DNA of 64,000 nt from positions 4,944 through 68,943 of the forward strand of contig CAJUDL010000017.1 in the NCBI GenBank assembly GCA_910585285.1. The letters run 5' to 3'. The number at the start of each line of letters is the position of its first letter. The first letter of the stretch is position 1. The notes beneath the pieces were generated by a model. It did no database searches. It was not told the DNA's origin and saw only the letters and a program-made list of their open reading frames with translations. Of the stretch, positions 1-8,739 are shown in pieces. The DNA is from an uncultured Muribaculaceae bacterium. GTDB lineage: Bacteria > Bacteroidota > Bacteroidia > Bacteroidales > Muribaculaceae. Made by a program: the position numbers and the translations under genes.

Positions 1-673
1 TTCTAAGCTCTACGAGGGCATTGAAAAATTCATTATAGGTTGTTCGTGCAAACTTGCTTACCCTTATGTAACCGATTTTGTCAGTAAGCATGTATTTGGA
101 ATCCACACTATATTCCGGTATTTTATCACGGATAATATCGAAAGTTAAATTCTTAGCAACTCCGCGTCGTTTAACTTTCAGCGTAACCTTCGTTCCCTCC
201 TTCCCTCTAAGATGCTTGAATACGTCTTGGTTTGTTATCTTGTCGCCGTAAAGCACTTTGCCATCAGCTTCAAGGATCATATCCCCGGGTAGAAGCCCAA
301 CAAGTTCAGCAGGTCCCCCCGGCACGACTTCAATAACTTTTACGGTGTCTGAAAGAATCTGGAAAGACACGCCGACTCCTCCGAACGCTCCTTCAAGTTC
401 TTCGTTAGTAGCTGTCAGTTCCGATTTGGGTATATAGGCTGAATGAGGATCAAGAGATGCTAACAAATCAGGAATGGCAGTCTCCATCAAGGAATCGACA
501 TCAATTTCATCAACATATTGATTTCGTATCAATCCCAATATGGTTTGCATTTTCTCTTGTCCGGGTGTCAGTTTCCTTACAGCCTCATATTTACCAATAA
601 AAATACCTCCTATTATTCCTGCGGAAATTGCCACGGGAAGGAGAATTGCAGATATGTTTCTTTTTCTTGCCAT
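1..673 (-). CDS. S41 family carboxy-terminal processing protease (partial)
   Basis: This is the N-terminal 224 residues of a CtpA/Prc-type periplasmic serine protease; the catalytic half lies beyond the left edge. The ATG at 671-673 begins M-A-R-K-R-N, followed by a hydrophobic signal or anchor (residues 7-24). An N-terminal helical region contains the family stretch SLDPHSAYIP (about residues 72-81). A PDZ domain follows, with GGVGVSF and PGGPAELVGLLPGDMI, and then KIGYIRVSKF, which opens the protease domain. The gene starts 27 bp after the dCMP deaminase stop on the same strand, so it probably belongs to that operon. The family call is firm; the exact substrate cannot be told. Confidence 0.9.
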   Translation of the reverse strand, partial: MARKRNISAILLPVAISAGIIGGIFIGKYEAVRKLTPGQEKMQTILGLIRNQYVDEIDVDSLMETAIPDLLASLDPHSAYIPKSELTATNEELEGAFGGVGVSFQILSDTVKVIEVVPGGPAELVGLLPGDMILEADGKVLYGDKITNQDVFKHLRGKEGTKVTLKVKRRGVAKNLTFDIIRDKIPEYSVDSKYMLTDKIGYIRVSKFARTTYNEFFNALVELR

Positions 674-700
674 TATTCGAAGTTACATCTGTAACCTGTT

Positions 701-1138
701 TTACTCACATTCACCGGATTCAAAAGGAAGATATACCACCTCAATCCCGGCTTTCTTCAGCAGTTCAAGACCATCAGTTATTCTGTATATGTCAGAAAAC
801 ACCACACGTTTGATGCCTGCCTGAATAATAAGTTTGGAACACTCCATACAAGGACTTGTTGACACATATAATGTGCTTCCCTCACTTGAGTTGTTAGAAC
901 GCGCCACCTTTGTTATGGCATTTGCCTCTGCATGCAATACATATGGGAATGTTACTCCGTCTTTACTTTCGCACACATTATCGAAACCAGCGGGAGTTCC
1001 GTTGTATCCATCTGATATGATCATCTTGTCCTTAACAAGAATAGCTCCGACTTTTCGACGTTGACAATATGAATTTTCACTCCATATTCCTGCCATTCTT
1101 AAATATCTGCGATCGAGCGTGGTTTGTTTGTCTTCCAT
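701..1138 (-). CDS. dCMP deaminase / ComEB-family zinc deaminase
   Basis: A 145-residue cytidine/deoxycytidylate deaminase, predicted to convert dCMP to dUMP for thymidylate synthesis in the cytosol. The zinc site is plain: H69-A-E71 (with E71 as the proton shuttle) and the P-C97-M-E-C100 motif. A basic start (DRRYLRMAGIWSENSYC) and DGYNGTPAGFDN are typical of the dCMP branch. It lies 23 bp after trxB and 27 bp before the S41 protease gene, on the same strand. Length fits the family. The exact nucleotide substrate is inferred from family membership. Confidence 0.92.
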   Translation of the reverse strand: MEDKQTTLDRRYLRMAGIWSENSYCQRRKVGAILVKDKMIISDGYNGTPAGFDNVCESKDGVTFPYVLHAEANAITKVARSNNSSEGSTLYVSTSPCMECSKLIIQAGIKRVVFSDIYRITDGLELLKKAGIEVVYLPFESGECE

Positions 1139-1161
1139 AAATTGGATACTTTCAATGAGGA

Positions 1162-2106
1162 TTATAGATTGTTCTCAAGAATATATCTCTCAGCATCAAT
1201 AGCGGCACGGCAACCGGTGCCCGCAGCACTTACTGCCTGACGATAAATGGGGTCGGCACAATCACCTGCCGCAAAAACTCCGGCAACATTGGTGCTTGTA
1301 TATGGCGAATTCACCTTAATATATCCTTCATCATCCATGTCAATCTGACCTTTGAATATGTCAGTGTTCGGCTTGTGACCTATTCCAAGGAAGAAACCAT
1401 CAATCTGAATATTAAATTCCTCCTGATCCGGTTTTCCAAGATGACGCACAAGTCGTGCACCCTCAACACCATCTTCTCCGAACAGACCTACGGTATTGCA
1501 ATTGTAAAGAATCTCAATGTTGTCACGTTCTGCGACGCGCTTCTTCATGATGTCAGATGCACGCAGATAATCTTTACGGACAATCATGTAAACTTTCTTT
1601 GCCAAAGTGGAAAGATAAAGAGCTTCCTCGCAAGCTGTGTCACCGCCTCCAACTACAGCAACATTCTTTTTCCGATAGAAGAATCCGTCGCAGGTGGCAC
1701 AAGCACTGACTCCCATTCCTTTGTATTTCTCTTCATCTGCAAGCCCGAGATACTTTGCTGAAGCTCCAGTTGATATGATCACTGTGTCTGCAACAACAAC
1801 ATCACCCCTATCGTCAACGCAACGGAACGGATGTTTTGAGAAGTCAACACTGTCGATAAGTCGTGCTACGACACGTGCCCCAAAACGTTCAGCCTGATCA
1901 CGGAGCTGCTGCATCATCTCCATTCCCTGCACTCCATCCGGATAGCCCGGAAAATTCTCTATCTCAGTGGTCTGTGTGAGCTGACCACCAGGTTGATTAC
2001 CCTCGTATATTACGGGATTGAGGTTCGCCCGTGAGGCATATATGCCTGCTGTGTAACCTGCGGGTCCCGACCCTATGATCAATACCTTGGCTCTTTCTTC
2101 AGTCAT
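1162..2106 (-). CDS. trxB: Thioredoxin-disulfide reductase
   Basis: A 314-residue FAD/NADPH enzyme that reduces thioredoxin in the cytosol. Visible features are the N-terminal FAD motif GSGPAGYTAGIYASRA (residues 12-27), the redox-active C136-A-T-C139 followed by DGFFY, the NADPH-binding GGGDTACEEA (about 153-162), and the C-terminal FAD motif GVFAAGDCAD. Length and domain order match the low-molecular-weight bacterial type. The ATG start leaves a 97-bp AT-rich gap to the lolA stop upstream. It is probably the first gene of a trxB - dCMP deaminase - protease unit. Confidence 0.97.
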   Translation of the reverse strand: MTEERAKVLIIGSGPAGYTAGIYASRANLNPVIYEGNQPGGQLTQTTEIENFPGYPDGVQGMEMMQQLRDQAERFGARVVARLIDSVDFSKHPFRCVDDRGDVVVADTVIISTGASAKYLGLADEEKYKGMGVSACATCDGFFYRKKNVAVVGGGDTACEEALYLSTLAKKVYMIVRKDYLRASDIMKKRVAERDNIEILYNCNTVGLFGEDGVEGARLVRHLGKPDQEEFNIQIDGFFLGIGHKPNTDIFKGQIDMDDEGYIKVNSPYTSTNVAGVFAAGDCADPIYRQAVSAAGTGCRAAIDAERYILENNL

Positions 2107-2203
2107 GAAATTTTGTATTTATTCGTTTATTTTATTCTGATAAATATTCATTGAGCAAGTAATGACGCTCATTATATTTAACATTTTATTATAAAAAATG
2201 GTC

Positions 2204-2851
2204 TTATCTGAGATCAATAATTTGAACACCCGGATATTTACTTTTGGGATATTCAAACTCTGATGCCTTGACTGCACCTGAGTATTCAAGCGATTTTACG
2301 TTTATTGTAGTAGAAGCACCCGATCTGGGAGTAATAACAAATCTTTCTGGCTTTAATGTCTTACCATTCAATGAAACTTCTACTGATTTGATTGTGTTCC
2401 GTTTCGATTTTGGAAGAAGCACTATCACATATTTGCCAGCGATCTTTTTATTTGAGAATGTCGCGTTATAATTGGCAGAATATGTCCTTAAATATTCAAA
2501 CGGATTTGATTCAGCTATTTCACTTGCTGTTGGGGTAACAAGTGTTGTCTCTTTTGAAGATGCATTATATGTCCACATATTCTTTCCATTATACCACGAT
2601 GATGCCATCGGAGTCAAGAATGAGAATTTGGAGCCACTCGCCTTAAGGGAGCCATTAAAAGTCTTCCCTGAGGTGGTTACAGAGAATGTACCTGATATCG
2701 TTTGAGCGCTTTTTGCTTTTCTTGCAGCTTTATTCATGATTTCTGAAGCAGTTGCACCCGACATGTCGAGCGCTCCACACAACAGAAAAAATACAGCCAG
2801 ATATTTAAAAAATTTAATGTAATTCATAAAAGAAGTCTTTAAACTTATCAT
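2204..2851 (-). CDS. LolA-like periplasmic lipoprotein carrier
   Basis: A 215-residue exported protein resembling the outer-membrane lipoprotein carrier LolA, which ferries lipoproteins through the periplasm. It shows a signal peptide followed by ASEIMNKAARKAKSAQTISGTFSV, and a beta-rich unclosed-barrel pattern with NMWTYNASSKETTLVTP, typical of Bacteroidota LolA. The ATG at 2849-2851 overlaps the ftsK stop by four bases (ATGA), which suggests translational coupling. The internal ATG at 2825-2827 gives a more canonical signal peptide (M-N-Y-I-K-F-F-K-Y) and could be the true start. The ftsK-lolA order is common in this phylum. Confidence 0.87.
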   Translation of the reverse strand: MISLKTSFMNYIKFFKYLAVFFLLCGALDMSGATASEIMNKAARKAKSAQTISGTFSVTTSGKTFNGSLKASGSKFSFLTPMASSWYNGKNMWTYNASSKETTLVTPTASEIAESNPFEYLRTYSANYNATFSNKKIAGKYVIVLLPKSKRNTIKSVEVSLNGKTLKPERFVITPRSGASTTINVKSLEYSGAVKASEFEYPKSKYPGVQIIDLR

Positions 2852-5520
2852 ATACTTGCAAGAATACTTTCGAGTCCGACAGGATCAACAAGAACCGCAC
2901 GGGGTTTTCCACCCTGAGATGGTCCAACGATTCCTGCCGCCTCAAGTTGATCCATAATTTTACCGGCTCTGTTATATCCTATTGAATAAACGCGCTGGAG
3001 AGAAGAAGTGGAGGCAGTGTTGGAGTTGACAACTCTTCTTGCAACTTCTTCAAACAAAGGATCCCGGTCACCTACCGGACCATTGCCACCACCTCCGTTG
3101 TCATCATTATTTAGCATCGGAGGCTCAGGCAATTCATATGGACCAGGAGCATATGGCTGTTTCTCTACATATTCGCAAATTGATTCAACTTCCGGAGTAT
3201 CGATAAATGCGCATTGAACGCGAACCATTTCCGAATTATTGAATATCAGCATGTCGCCACGTCCAATAAGATGCTGGGCACCGGGGGTGTCGAGAATAGT
3301 CTTTGAGTCGACTCCTGATGAAACCTTAAAGGAAATACGCGCCGGAAAGTTAGCTTTGATAATACCGGTGATAACGTTTGTTGATGGTCTCTGCGTTGCG
3401 ATTATAACGTGCATTCCAACCGCTCTCGCTTTCTGCGCAAGACGGGCGATGGGCATCTCAACATTTTTACCCGAAACCATTATCAAATCACCGAACTCAT
3501 CAACCACAACCACAATGTATGGTAAAAAGCGGTGACCTTCCGTCGGATTCAGTTTACCTTCCTTGATCTTGCCGTTATATTCCTCAATGTTTCTCGCATG
3601 GGCATTCTTAAGAAGAGTATAACGGTTATCCATCTCAATACACAGCGAGTTAAGGGTTGCCTCTACTTTCTGCATATCAGTGATGACGGGCTCATCGGTG
3701 TCAATATCCTCAGGAATGACAGCGAGATAATGGTTCTTCAGCTTATTGTATAAGCTGAATTCCACCTGTTTGGGATCTATCATCACAAACTTTAACTGTG
3801 ACGGACTCTTACAATATAGCAAGGATGTTATAATGGCATTAAGGCCGACCGATTTTCCCTGCCCCGTGGCACCTGCCACAAGCAAATGAGGCATTTTTGC
3901 AAGGTCCGCGATATATACTTCATTTGATATTGTGGATCCAAGTGCTATCGGCAGATTATATTTGCTCTCTTGATATTTCTTAGATTTGATCACCGTTTGC
4001 ATTGAAACCGTGAGAGGATCTTTGTTAGCGACTTCAATTCCTACGGTGCCTTTGCCTGGTATTGGAGCTATAATTCTGACGCCTCTCGCAGAAAGACTAA
4101 GAGCAATATCATCTACAAGGCTACGGATTTTGGCAATCTTTATTCCTTTGTCCGGAACGATTTCATAAAGTGTTACTGTCGGACCGACAGTTGCCTCTAT
4201 CTTTGTGATTGGTATACCAAAATCAAGAAGTGTCTTCTGGATCTTGGCTTTGTTTTCGAGTTGTTCATCCGCATCAACACTGATTTTAGTCACGCCTTCC
4301 CGCATCAGATCAAATGGAGGAAACTTATATTTATGATCCGCTTCAAAATCCAACTGAGAGCTATAATGACGTTTCCCATCCTGGTCAATCTGATTAACCT
4401 TTACTACCATTGTGGAATCGTCAGCTTCCGGTGTAGAAGTTTCTTCGGATGGAGTTTCAATCTTGTTATCGGTTAATCCGACCGTATTATCCAAATCTTG
4501 ACCATCTTCGCCCTGATAACTATCATCAGAGGTTTTTTCCTTCACTACCCTGTCTTCTGCAGCAGGATCATTTTCATCGTTATCATCGTTGTCAAGAACA
4601 TAGGTATTTGTGAATGAAACCTGCGTATCATCCTCAATACTATCGTTTGTGTCGGATGTAACCAACGTGACACTTTCTCCAGCTTTGATATCGTCAATAT
4701 GTTCCGCCTGTTCATCGCGTCTTATAGCCTCCTCCCGGGCAAGTATTGCCGCTTTCTCTTCTGCTGCTATTCTTTTTCTTTCAGCCCTTTCATTGTATTT
4801 ACGTCTGATCCATGAAATTAGATCATTCAGGCATATCACGACAAACAAAGCCACCATGAAAAAGCACAGGATATAGGAACCATACCCCAAAAAGCTGTTT
4901 ATGAATTCATAAACATAATGCGCGTGATAACCTCCCCAGTTGACATATGTATTAGTAACTACGCTTGAAATCCCGACTATCAAAGACACTGTGATTAACG
5001 CCACAAAACACTTGATTGTGAAATTGACGCTTTTGAATCGAGGTTTACCTATAAGTAGCTTCATACTCATGGCAGCAAGCCAGACTATTATTACGAATGA
5101 TCCAACGCCAAAACTTCTATTTATAAGAAATTCAGACAAGCGGGCACCCCCTTCCCCACCATGGTTTGCGATTCTTGCTGCGCCCCCAACTGGTGTGGAA
5201 TTTATGACAGATTGATCTTTTATGCAAGCTGTAAAATATGAAAGAAAAGAGATGAGCAGATAAACAGCCAGGCACCCCAGAAAAATACCGAGAATCTGTC
5301 GCAATGCGGGAGTTTTCAGAAACTCTCTGATATTTTTAAATAAGGAGGTTTCAGATTTCGTAGATGTTTTGACGTTGTTTGTTTGTCGGGCTTTAAGTGT
5401 ATGGTGTTTAGATACCGAACCCCTTTTCTTTTTTTCAGGAATATCTGGATTATCCTGGGTTACAACTGGAGGCTCTTCATTTGTATCTATATGCGGAGTA
5501 TAACTTTCGTAATTGTTCAT
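2848..5520 (-). CDS. ftsK: FtsK/SpoIIIE-family DNA translocase
   Basis: An 890-residue septal DNA pump that clears chromosomes from the division site. The charged N-terminus is followed by about four membrane helices (roughly residues 73-235), then an acidic, low-complexity linker (about 250-390). The motor domain follows, with Walker A GATGQGKSVGLN (about 545-556), Walker B YIVVVVDEFGDL (about 665-676) and IIATQRPSTNVITG. The C-terminal winged-helix gamma domain (about 825-890; SLQRVYSIGYNRAGKIMDQLE) reads KOPS-type polarity sequences. A TAATTTTG box sits 33 bp upstream. It overlaps lolA by four bases. Confidence 0.96.
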   Translation of the reverse strand: MNNYESYTPHIDTNEEPPVVTQDNPDIPEKKKRGSVSKHHTLKARQTNNVKTSTKSETSLFKNIREFLKTPALRQILGIFLGCLAVYLLISFLSYFTACIKDQSVINSTPVGGAARIANHGGEGGARLSEFLINRSFGVGSFVIIVWLAAMSMKLLIGKPRFKSVNFTIKCFVALITVSLIVGISSVVTNTYVNWGGYHAHYVYEFINSFLGYGSYILCFFMVALFVVICLNDLISWIRRKYNERAERKRIAAEEKAAILAREEAIRRDEQAEHIDDIKAGESVTLVTSDTNDSIEDDTQVSFTNTYVLDNDDNDENDPAAEDRVVKEKTSDDSYQGEDGQDLDNTVGLTDNKIETPSEETSTPEADDSTMVVKVNQIDQDGKRHYSSQLDFEADHKYKFPPFDLMREGVTKISVDADEQLENKAKIQKTLLDFGIPITKIEATVGPTVTLYEIVPDKGIKIAKIRSLVDDIALSLSARGVRIIAPIPGKGTVGIEVANKDPLTVSMQTVIKSKKYQESKYNLPIALGSTISNEVYIADLAKMPHLLVAGATGQGKSVGLNAIITSLLYCKSPSQLKFVMIDPKQVEFSLYNKLKNHYLAVIPEDIDTDEPVITDMQKVEATLNSLCIEMDNRYTLLKNAHARNIEEYNGKIKEGKLNPTEGHRFLPYIVVVVDEFGDLIMVSGKNVEMPIARLAQKARAVGMHVIIATQRPSTNVITGIIKANFPARISFKVSSGVDSKTILDTPGAQHLIGRGDMLIFNNSEMVRVQCAFIDTPEVESICEYVEKQPYAPGPYELPEPPMLNNDDNGGGGNGPVGDRDPLFEEVARRVVNSNTASTSSLQRVYSIGYNRAGKIMDQLEAAGIVGPSQGGKPRAVLVDPVGLESILASI

Positions 5521-5553
5521 TTACTTGCAACAAGCAATTTATGCTTTTAAATA

Positions 5554-5561
5554 CAAAATTA
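5554..5561 (-). promoter_or_regulatory. Candidate -7 box for ftsK
   Basis: Reading the minus strand gives TAATTTTG, matching the Bacteroidota primary-sigma -7 consensus TAnnTTTG, 33 bp before the ftsK ATG. No clear TTTG lies 20 bp further upstream, so this rests on the -7 element alone. Confidence 0.4.
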
Positions 5562-5572
5562 ATGAAATTTCC

Positions 5573-6541
5573 TCAATTAATAACATTATTTGCAGTATCT
5601 TTTTCCAATTCAATTGTTGTGTCTACAACTTGTTCTGGAAGCGTGTCTTTCAGGGGTACAGTATCCGGTAGTATTTCCGGCACAACAGTCTTATCCTGCT
5701 TTATTTTAGGTTCTTTTGCTGTAGCCGATGTCGGTATCCAGGGAATATCATACCCTTCGATTATATTCTGCTCAATATCTTTGCGCCCAGGAATTACGAT
5801 TACCGGCATCCCGATTTCTACAAGATCAACTAGCTCAAGGATATTTTCGTTTGTTATTCTAATGCAACCATGACTTGCCCGAGCGCCAATACTCCAGGGC
5901 GCACAGGTGCCATGGATTCCGATTTGTGAAGTGCCGGGAATAAGCAAGCGAATGAATCTAGGTCCGAATTGCCCCTTCTTTTTTGAAGTTACACCATTGT
6001 CATCAGTAAAAAGCCAGTCAGTACTGTCATAAATACCTTCGACTGAGAAAAAACCTTCAGGAGTCCGGGAATCGCCTTTTTCATGTTTAGTTCCGTAATT
6101 TTTTGCGCACGCCATTCCGTAAGACTTTTGAAGATTCCCGAATTTATCGAATAATATGACCTTCATTCTGCTTTTGTCGACGGCAATGAATCCCGAGTAA
6201 ATGTTATTCAGCAATTTTTTTGTATATTCCGGTGATTTTTCTATCATAAGAGGCAATATGCCTGTTTTATATGCTTCCCAATTTTCAGAGGCGCGCATAA
6301 ACTCCATTAGATCATCGGGGTCTTCACTTATCGGGGTTATCATCTGTGTCGTATTAATTTCCGGTAAGGTGTCCGAATCTTCTATAGATACCAATGTGTC
6401 GGGAACCTGATTTGCTTCTTCAGATACTCTTGTTTTATTGCTGAAGCGACAAGAAGGGCTAATGAAAAACGCTATCAACAGGAGGAAGGCAAAAATCCTT
6501 GTTGACAGCACAAATTTTTTTATGTGTTTTATTATGCCCAT
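5573..6541 (-). CDS. L,D-transpeptidase (YkuD) lipoprotein
   Basis: A 322-residue predicted lipoprotein; the signal sequence ends in the lipobox-like FISPSC. The catalytic YkuD domain occupies roughly residues 115-255. It carries the conserved H210-G and the S-H224-G-C226-I-R motif, in which Cys226 is the nucleophile. Such enzymes form 3-3 peptidoglycan crosslinks or attach proteins to the wall in the periplasm. The C-terminal 65 residues are Pro/Thr/Asp/Val-rich, with repeated VP, LPDT and KDT units, and look disordered. The gene is divergent from the dxs unit. Which of the YkuD reactions it performs cannot be told. Confidence 0.9.
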   Translation of the reverse strand: MGIIKHIKKFVLSTRIFAFLLLIAFFISPSCRFSNKTRVSEEANQVPDTLVSIEDSDTLPEINTTQMITPISEDPDDLMEFMRASENWEAYKTGILPLMIEKSPEYTKKLLNNIYSGFIAVDKSRMKVILFDKFGNLQKSYGMACAKNYGTKHEKGDSRTPEGFFSVEGIYDSTDWLFTDDNGVTSKKKGQFGPRFIRLLIPGTSQIGIHGTCAPWSIGARASHGCIRITNENILELVDLVEIGMPVIVIPGRKDIEQNIIEGYDIPWIPTSATAKEPKIKQDKTVVPEILPDTVPLKDTLPEQVVDTTIELEKDTANNVIN

Positions 6542-6553
6542 AACTTGCGGCTA

Positions 6554-6561
6554 CAAAATTA
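6554..6561 (-). promoter_or_regulatory. Candidate -7 box for the L,D-transpeptidase gene
   Basis: The minus strand reads TAATTTTG, a match to TAnnTTTG, ending 12 bp before the ATG. This implies a very short leader. No good -33 TTTG is present at the expected spacing. Confidence 0.4.
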
Positions 6562-6649
6562 GTTATTATATCGGATTTATCATTATACTAACGATAAAAT
6601 ATTATATGATTAGATGAAATTGGAGAATTTTTAGTAAATTCGCACTTTG

Positions 6650-6820
6650 ATGAGCACATCTAAAGTCATAGGAATCGTCATACTCGCCATCATTTGGATA
6701 TGGCTTGTGTGGCTGTTATTGTCGGCTGGCGGTATAAATTTAAAGAATATACTGATTGCCGCAATGACAGGTATCATCATCTTTGTGCCGTTATATAAAA
6801 AATATTTTGGCAAGGAATGA
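6650..6820 (+). CDS. Small membrane protein translationally coupled to dxs (56 aa)
   Basis: A 56-residue ORF starting at ATG 6650-6652. The protein has two hydrophobic helices: about residues 6-25 (VIGIVILAIIWIWLVWLLLS) and 31-49 (LKNILIAAMTGIIIFVPLYK). A short GG turn joins them and the tail is basic (KKYFGKE). Its TGA overlaps the dxs ATG as ATGA (6817-6820), the usual sign of coupled translation, so it is probably a real gene and the first of the dxs-trkA-trkH unit. No function is recognised. A reverse-strand ORF over the same bases has no such context. Confidence 0.7.
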   Translation: MSTSKVIGIVILAIIWIWLVWLLLSAGGINLKNILIAAMTGIIIFVPLYKKYFGKE

Positions 6821-8739
6821 ATCTACTCAATCATATAGACAGTCCGGAAGAGCTCAGAAAATTACAGCAAGAGCAACTTCCTCAGCTTTGCGCCGAGATA
6901 AGAGAATACATGATTGAAAATCTCTCGCACAATCCCGGACATTTTGGTTCGAGCATGGGTGCTGTAGAAATTATTGTGGCGCTTCATTATGTTTTCAATA
7001 CTCCTCGTGATCGAGTGGTTTGGGATGTCGGACATCAGGCTTATGCTCATAAACTATTAACCGGGAGACGCGATCTTTTCCCTAATCAGCGCACTGCCGG
7101 CGGAATCAGCGGCTTCCCCTTCCCCGCAGAAAGTGAATATGACACATTTGTTTGTGGACATGCTGGAAATTCCATATCTGCGGCGTTGGGAATGGCTATT
7201 GCTGATCTTAACACCCCCGGTGAGGAAGATCGTAAAACCATTGCCTTGGTCGGTGATGCTTCAATAAGCAATGGATTGGCTTTTGAAGGATTGAACAACG
7301 CATCAAATAATCCCAATAATCTTCTCATCATTTTAAATGATAACGACATGTCTATTGATAGCCCGGTAGGTGCCATGCATCGTTACCTGTCGGATATGAC
7401 AACATCCGCTTCATACAATAGACTTAGATACAAGGTATATAATTTATTTAAGAAATTAGGTCTTGTAAATGACAAGAGAAAAGGTCTGCTTTTGAGATTC
7501 AACAATGCTATCAAGTCTTTGGTCTCTACCCAGCAAAATATCTTTGAAGGGCTTAATATCCGCTATTTCGGACCTTTTGACGGTAATGATGTCAATAAGG
7601 TTGTAAAAGTATTGTCCGACATAAAAGACATGAAGGGACCTCGTATCTTGCATTTGCGCACCGTAAAGGGGAAAGGATACAAGGCGGCTGAAGATAATCC
7701 GCAGGCATGGCATGCACCAGGCAATTTTGATCCGGAAACAGGGGAGAAAATTGTATCTTCCTCTTCCACTCCCCTGTGGCAGGAAGTTTTTGGAGATACA
7801 CTTGTCAAACTTGCGGAGAAGAACGATAAAATCGTAGGAATCACGGCAGCTATGCTTTCTGGAACTTCCATGAATAAAATGATGAGAAGCTTTCCTAAAC
7901 GCACATTTGACGTTGGAATATCGGAAGGACACGCTGTTACTTTTGCCGGCGGTCTTGCGGCAGCCGGCAAAAAGCCGTTTGTTGCAATATACTCCTCATT
8001 CCTTCAGAGAGGTTTTGACAATATAATCCATGATGTCGCAATTCAAAAACTACCTGTTGTATTGTGTATTGACAGAGCTGGTCTTGTTGGTGAAGACGGC
8101 GTCACCCATCATGGTCTTTTCGATATCGCATATTTGAGAATGATTCCGGGAATGAGAGTCGCATCCCCGATGGATATTGAATCATTGAAAAGATTAATGA
8201 TAACAGCTGAAGCGCTATCCGAGCCTATGGCAATAAGATATCCACGAGGTAAGGCAAAGGGTGATGACACAGTCTCTGTGTCATCCGGCTTGGAAATCGG
8301 TAAAGGAAGAAAAATCTTTGGAAGCAACAATGCAAAGATCGCAATCCTGACAATAGGACCGATTGGATATGATGCTATGTCTGCAGCCGAGACATTACAT
8401 TCCGAAGGAATAAATACCGATGTTTTTGATATGATCTGGGTGAAACCGGTTGATGAAGCTTTGCTTAAACTTATTGCTGAAAATTACAGTGCGATAATCA
8501 CAGTTGAAGATGGTGTCAAAGAAGGTGGTTTCGGAACGACAGTTACAGATTGGCTGAATGCAAACGGCTATCATCTTCCAGTTGTTAAACTTGGAGCACC
8601 AGACACGTGGATTTATCATGCTAAAGTAGACCAGCTCCACGCTGATTGTGGCTACGATTCAGATGGAATTATTCGTACAGTAAAGAGTGTTGTCAAAAGT
8701 CTCCCTGCTGACAAGAACGTTAAACCTTCTAACAAATGA
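6817..8739 (+). CDS. dxs: 1-deoxy-D-xylulose-5-phosphate synthase
   Basis: A 640-residue thiamine-diphosphate enzyme that condenses pyruvate and glyceraldehyde-3-phosphate, the first step of the MEP isoprenoid pathway. Family marks are the early HNPGHFGSSMGAVEI, WDVGHQAYAHKLLTGR, the cofactor motif GDASISNGLAFEGLNN, and RAGLVGEDGVTHHG with DIAYLRMIPGM in the pyrimidine-binding domain. A C-terminal transketolase-like domain follows (AILTIGPIGYDAM). Its start overlaps the small upstream membrane gene (ATGA) and its stop overlaps trkA (ATGA), so three cistrons are coupled. Length is normal for Bacteroidota. Confidence 0.97.
   Translation: MNLLNHIDSPEELRKLQQEQLPQLCAEIREYMIENLSHNPGHFGSSMGAVEIIVALHYVFNTPRDRVVWDVGHQAYAHKLLTGRRDLFPNQRTAGGISGFPFPAESEYDTFVCGHAGNSISAALGMAIADLNTPGEEDRKTIALVGDASISNGLAFEGLNNASNNPNNLLIILNDNDMSIDSPVGAMHRYLSDMTTSASYNRLRYKVYNLFKKLGLVNDKRKGLLLRFNNAIKSLVSTQQNIFEGLNIRYFGPFDGNDVNKVVKVLSDIKDMKGPRILHLRTVKGKGYKAAEDNPQAWHAPGNFDPETGEKIVSSSSTPLWQEVFGDTLVKLAEKNDKIVGITAAMLSGTSMNKMMRSFPKRTFDVGISEGHAVTFAGGLAAAGKKPFVAIYSSFLQRGFDNIIHDVAIQKLPVVLCIDRAGLVGEDGVTHHGLFDIAYLRMIPGMRVASPMDIESLKRLMITAEALSEPMAIRYPRGKAKGDDTVSVSSGLEIGKGRKIFGSNNAKIAILTIGPIGYDAMSAAETLHSEGINTDVFDMIWVKPVDEALLKLIAENYSAIITVEDGVKEGGFGTTVTDWLNANGYHLPVVKLGAPDTWIYHAKVDQLHADCGYDSDGIIRTVKSVVKSLPADKNVKPSNK

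Noticed and set aside
6631..6813. A 60-residue reverse-strand ORF upstream of dxs
   Set aside because: The plus-strand ORF at the same place has membrane helices and ATGA coupling to dxs; the reverse one has no context.
7456..7970. Long reverse-strand ORFs inside dxs
   Set aside because: They lie opposite well-conserved dxs codons, have no family resemblance and no start context, so they are shadows.
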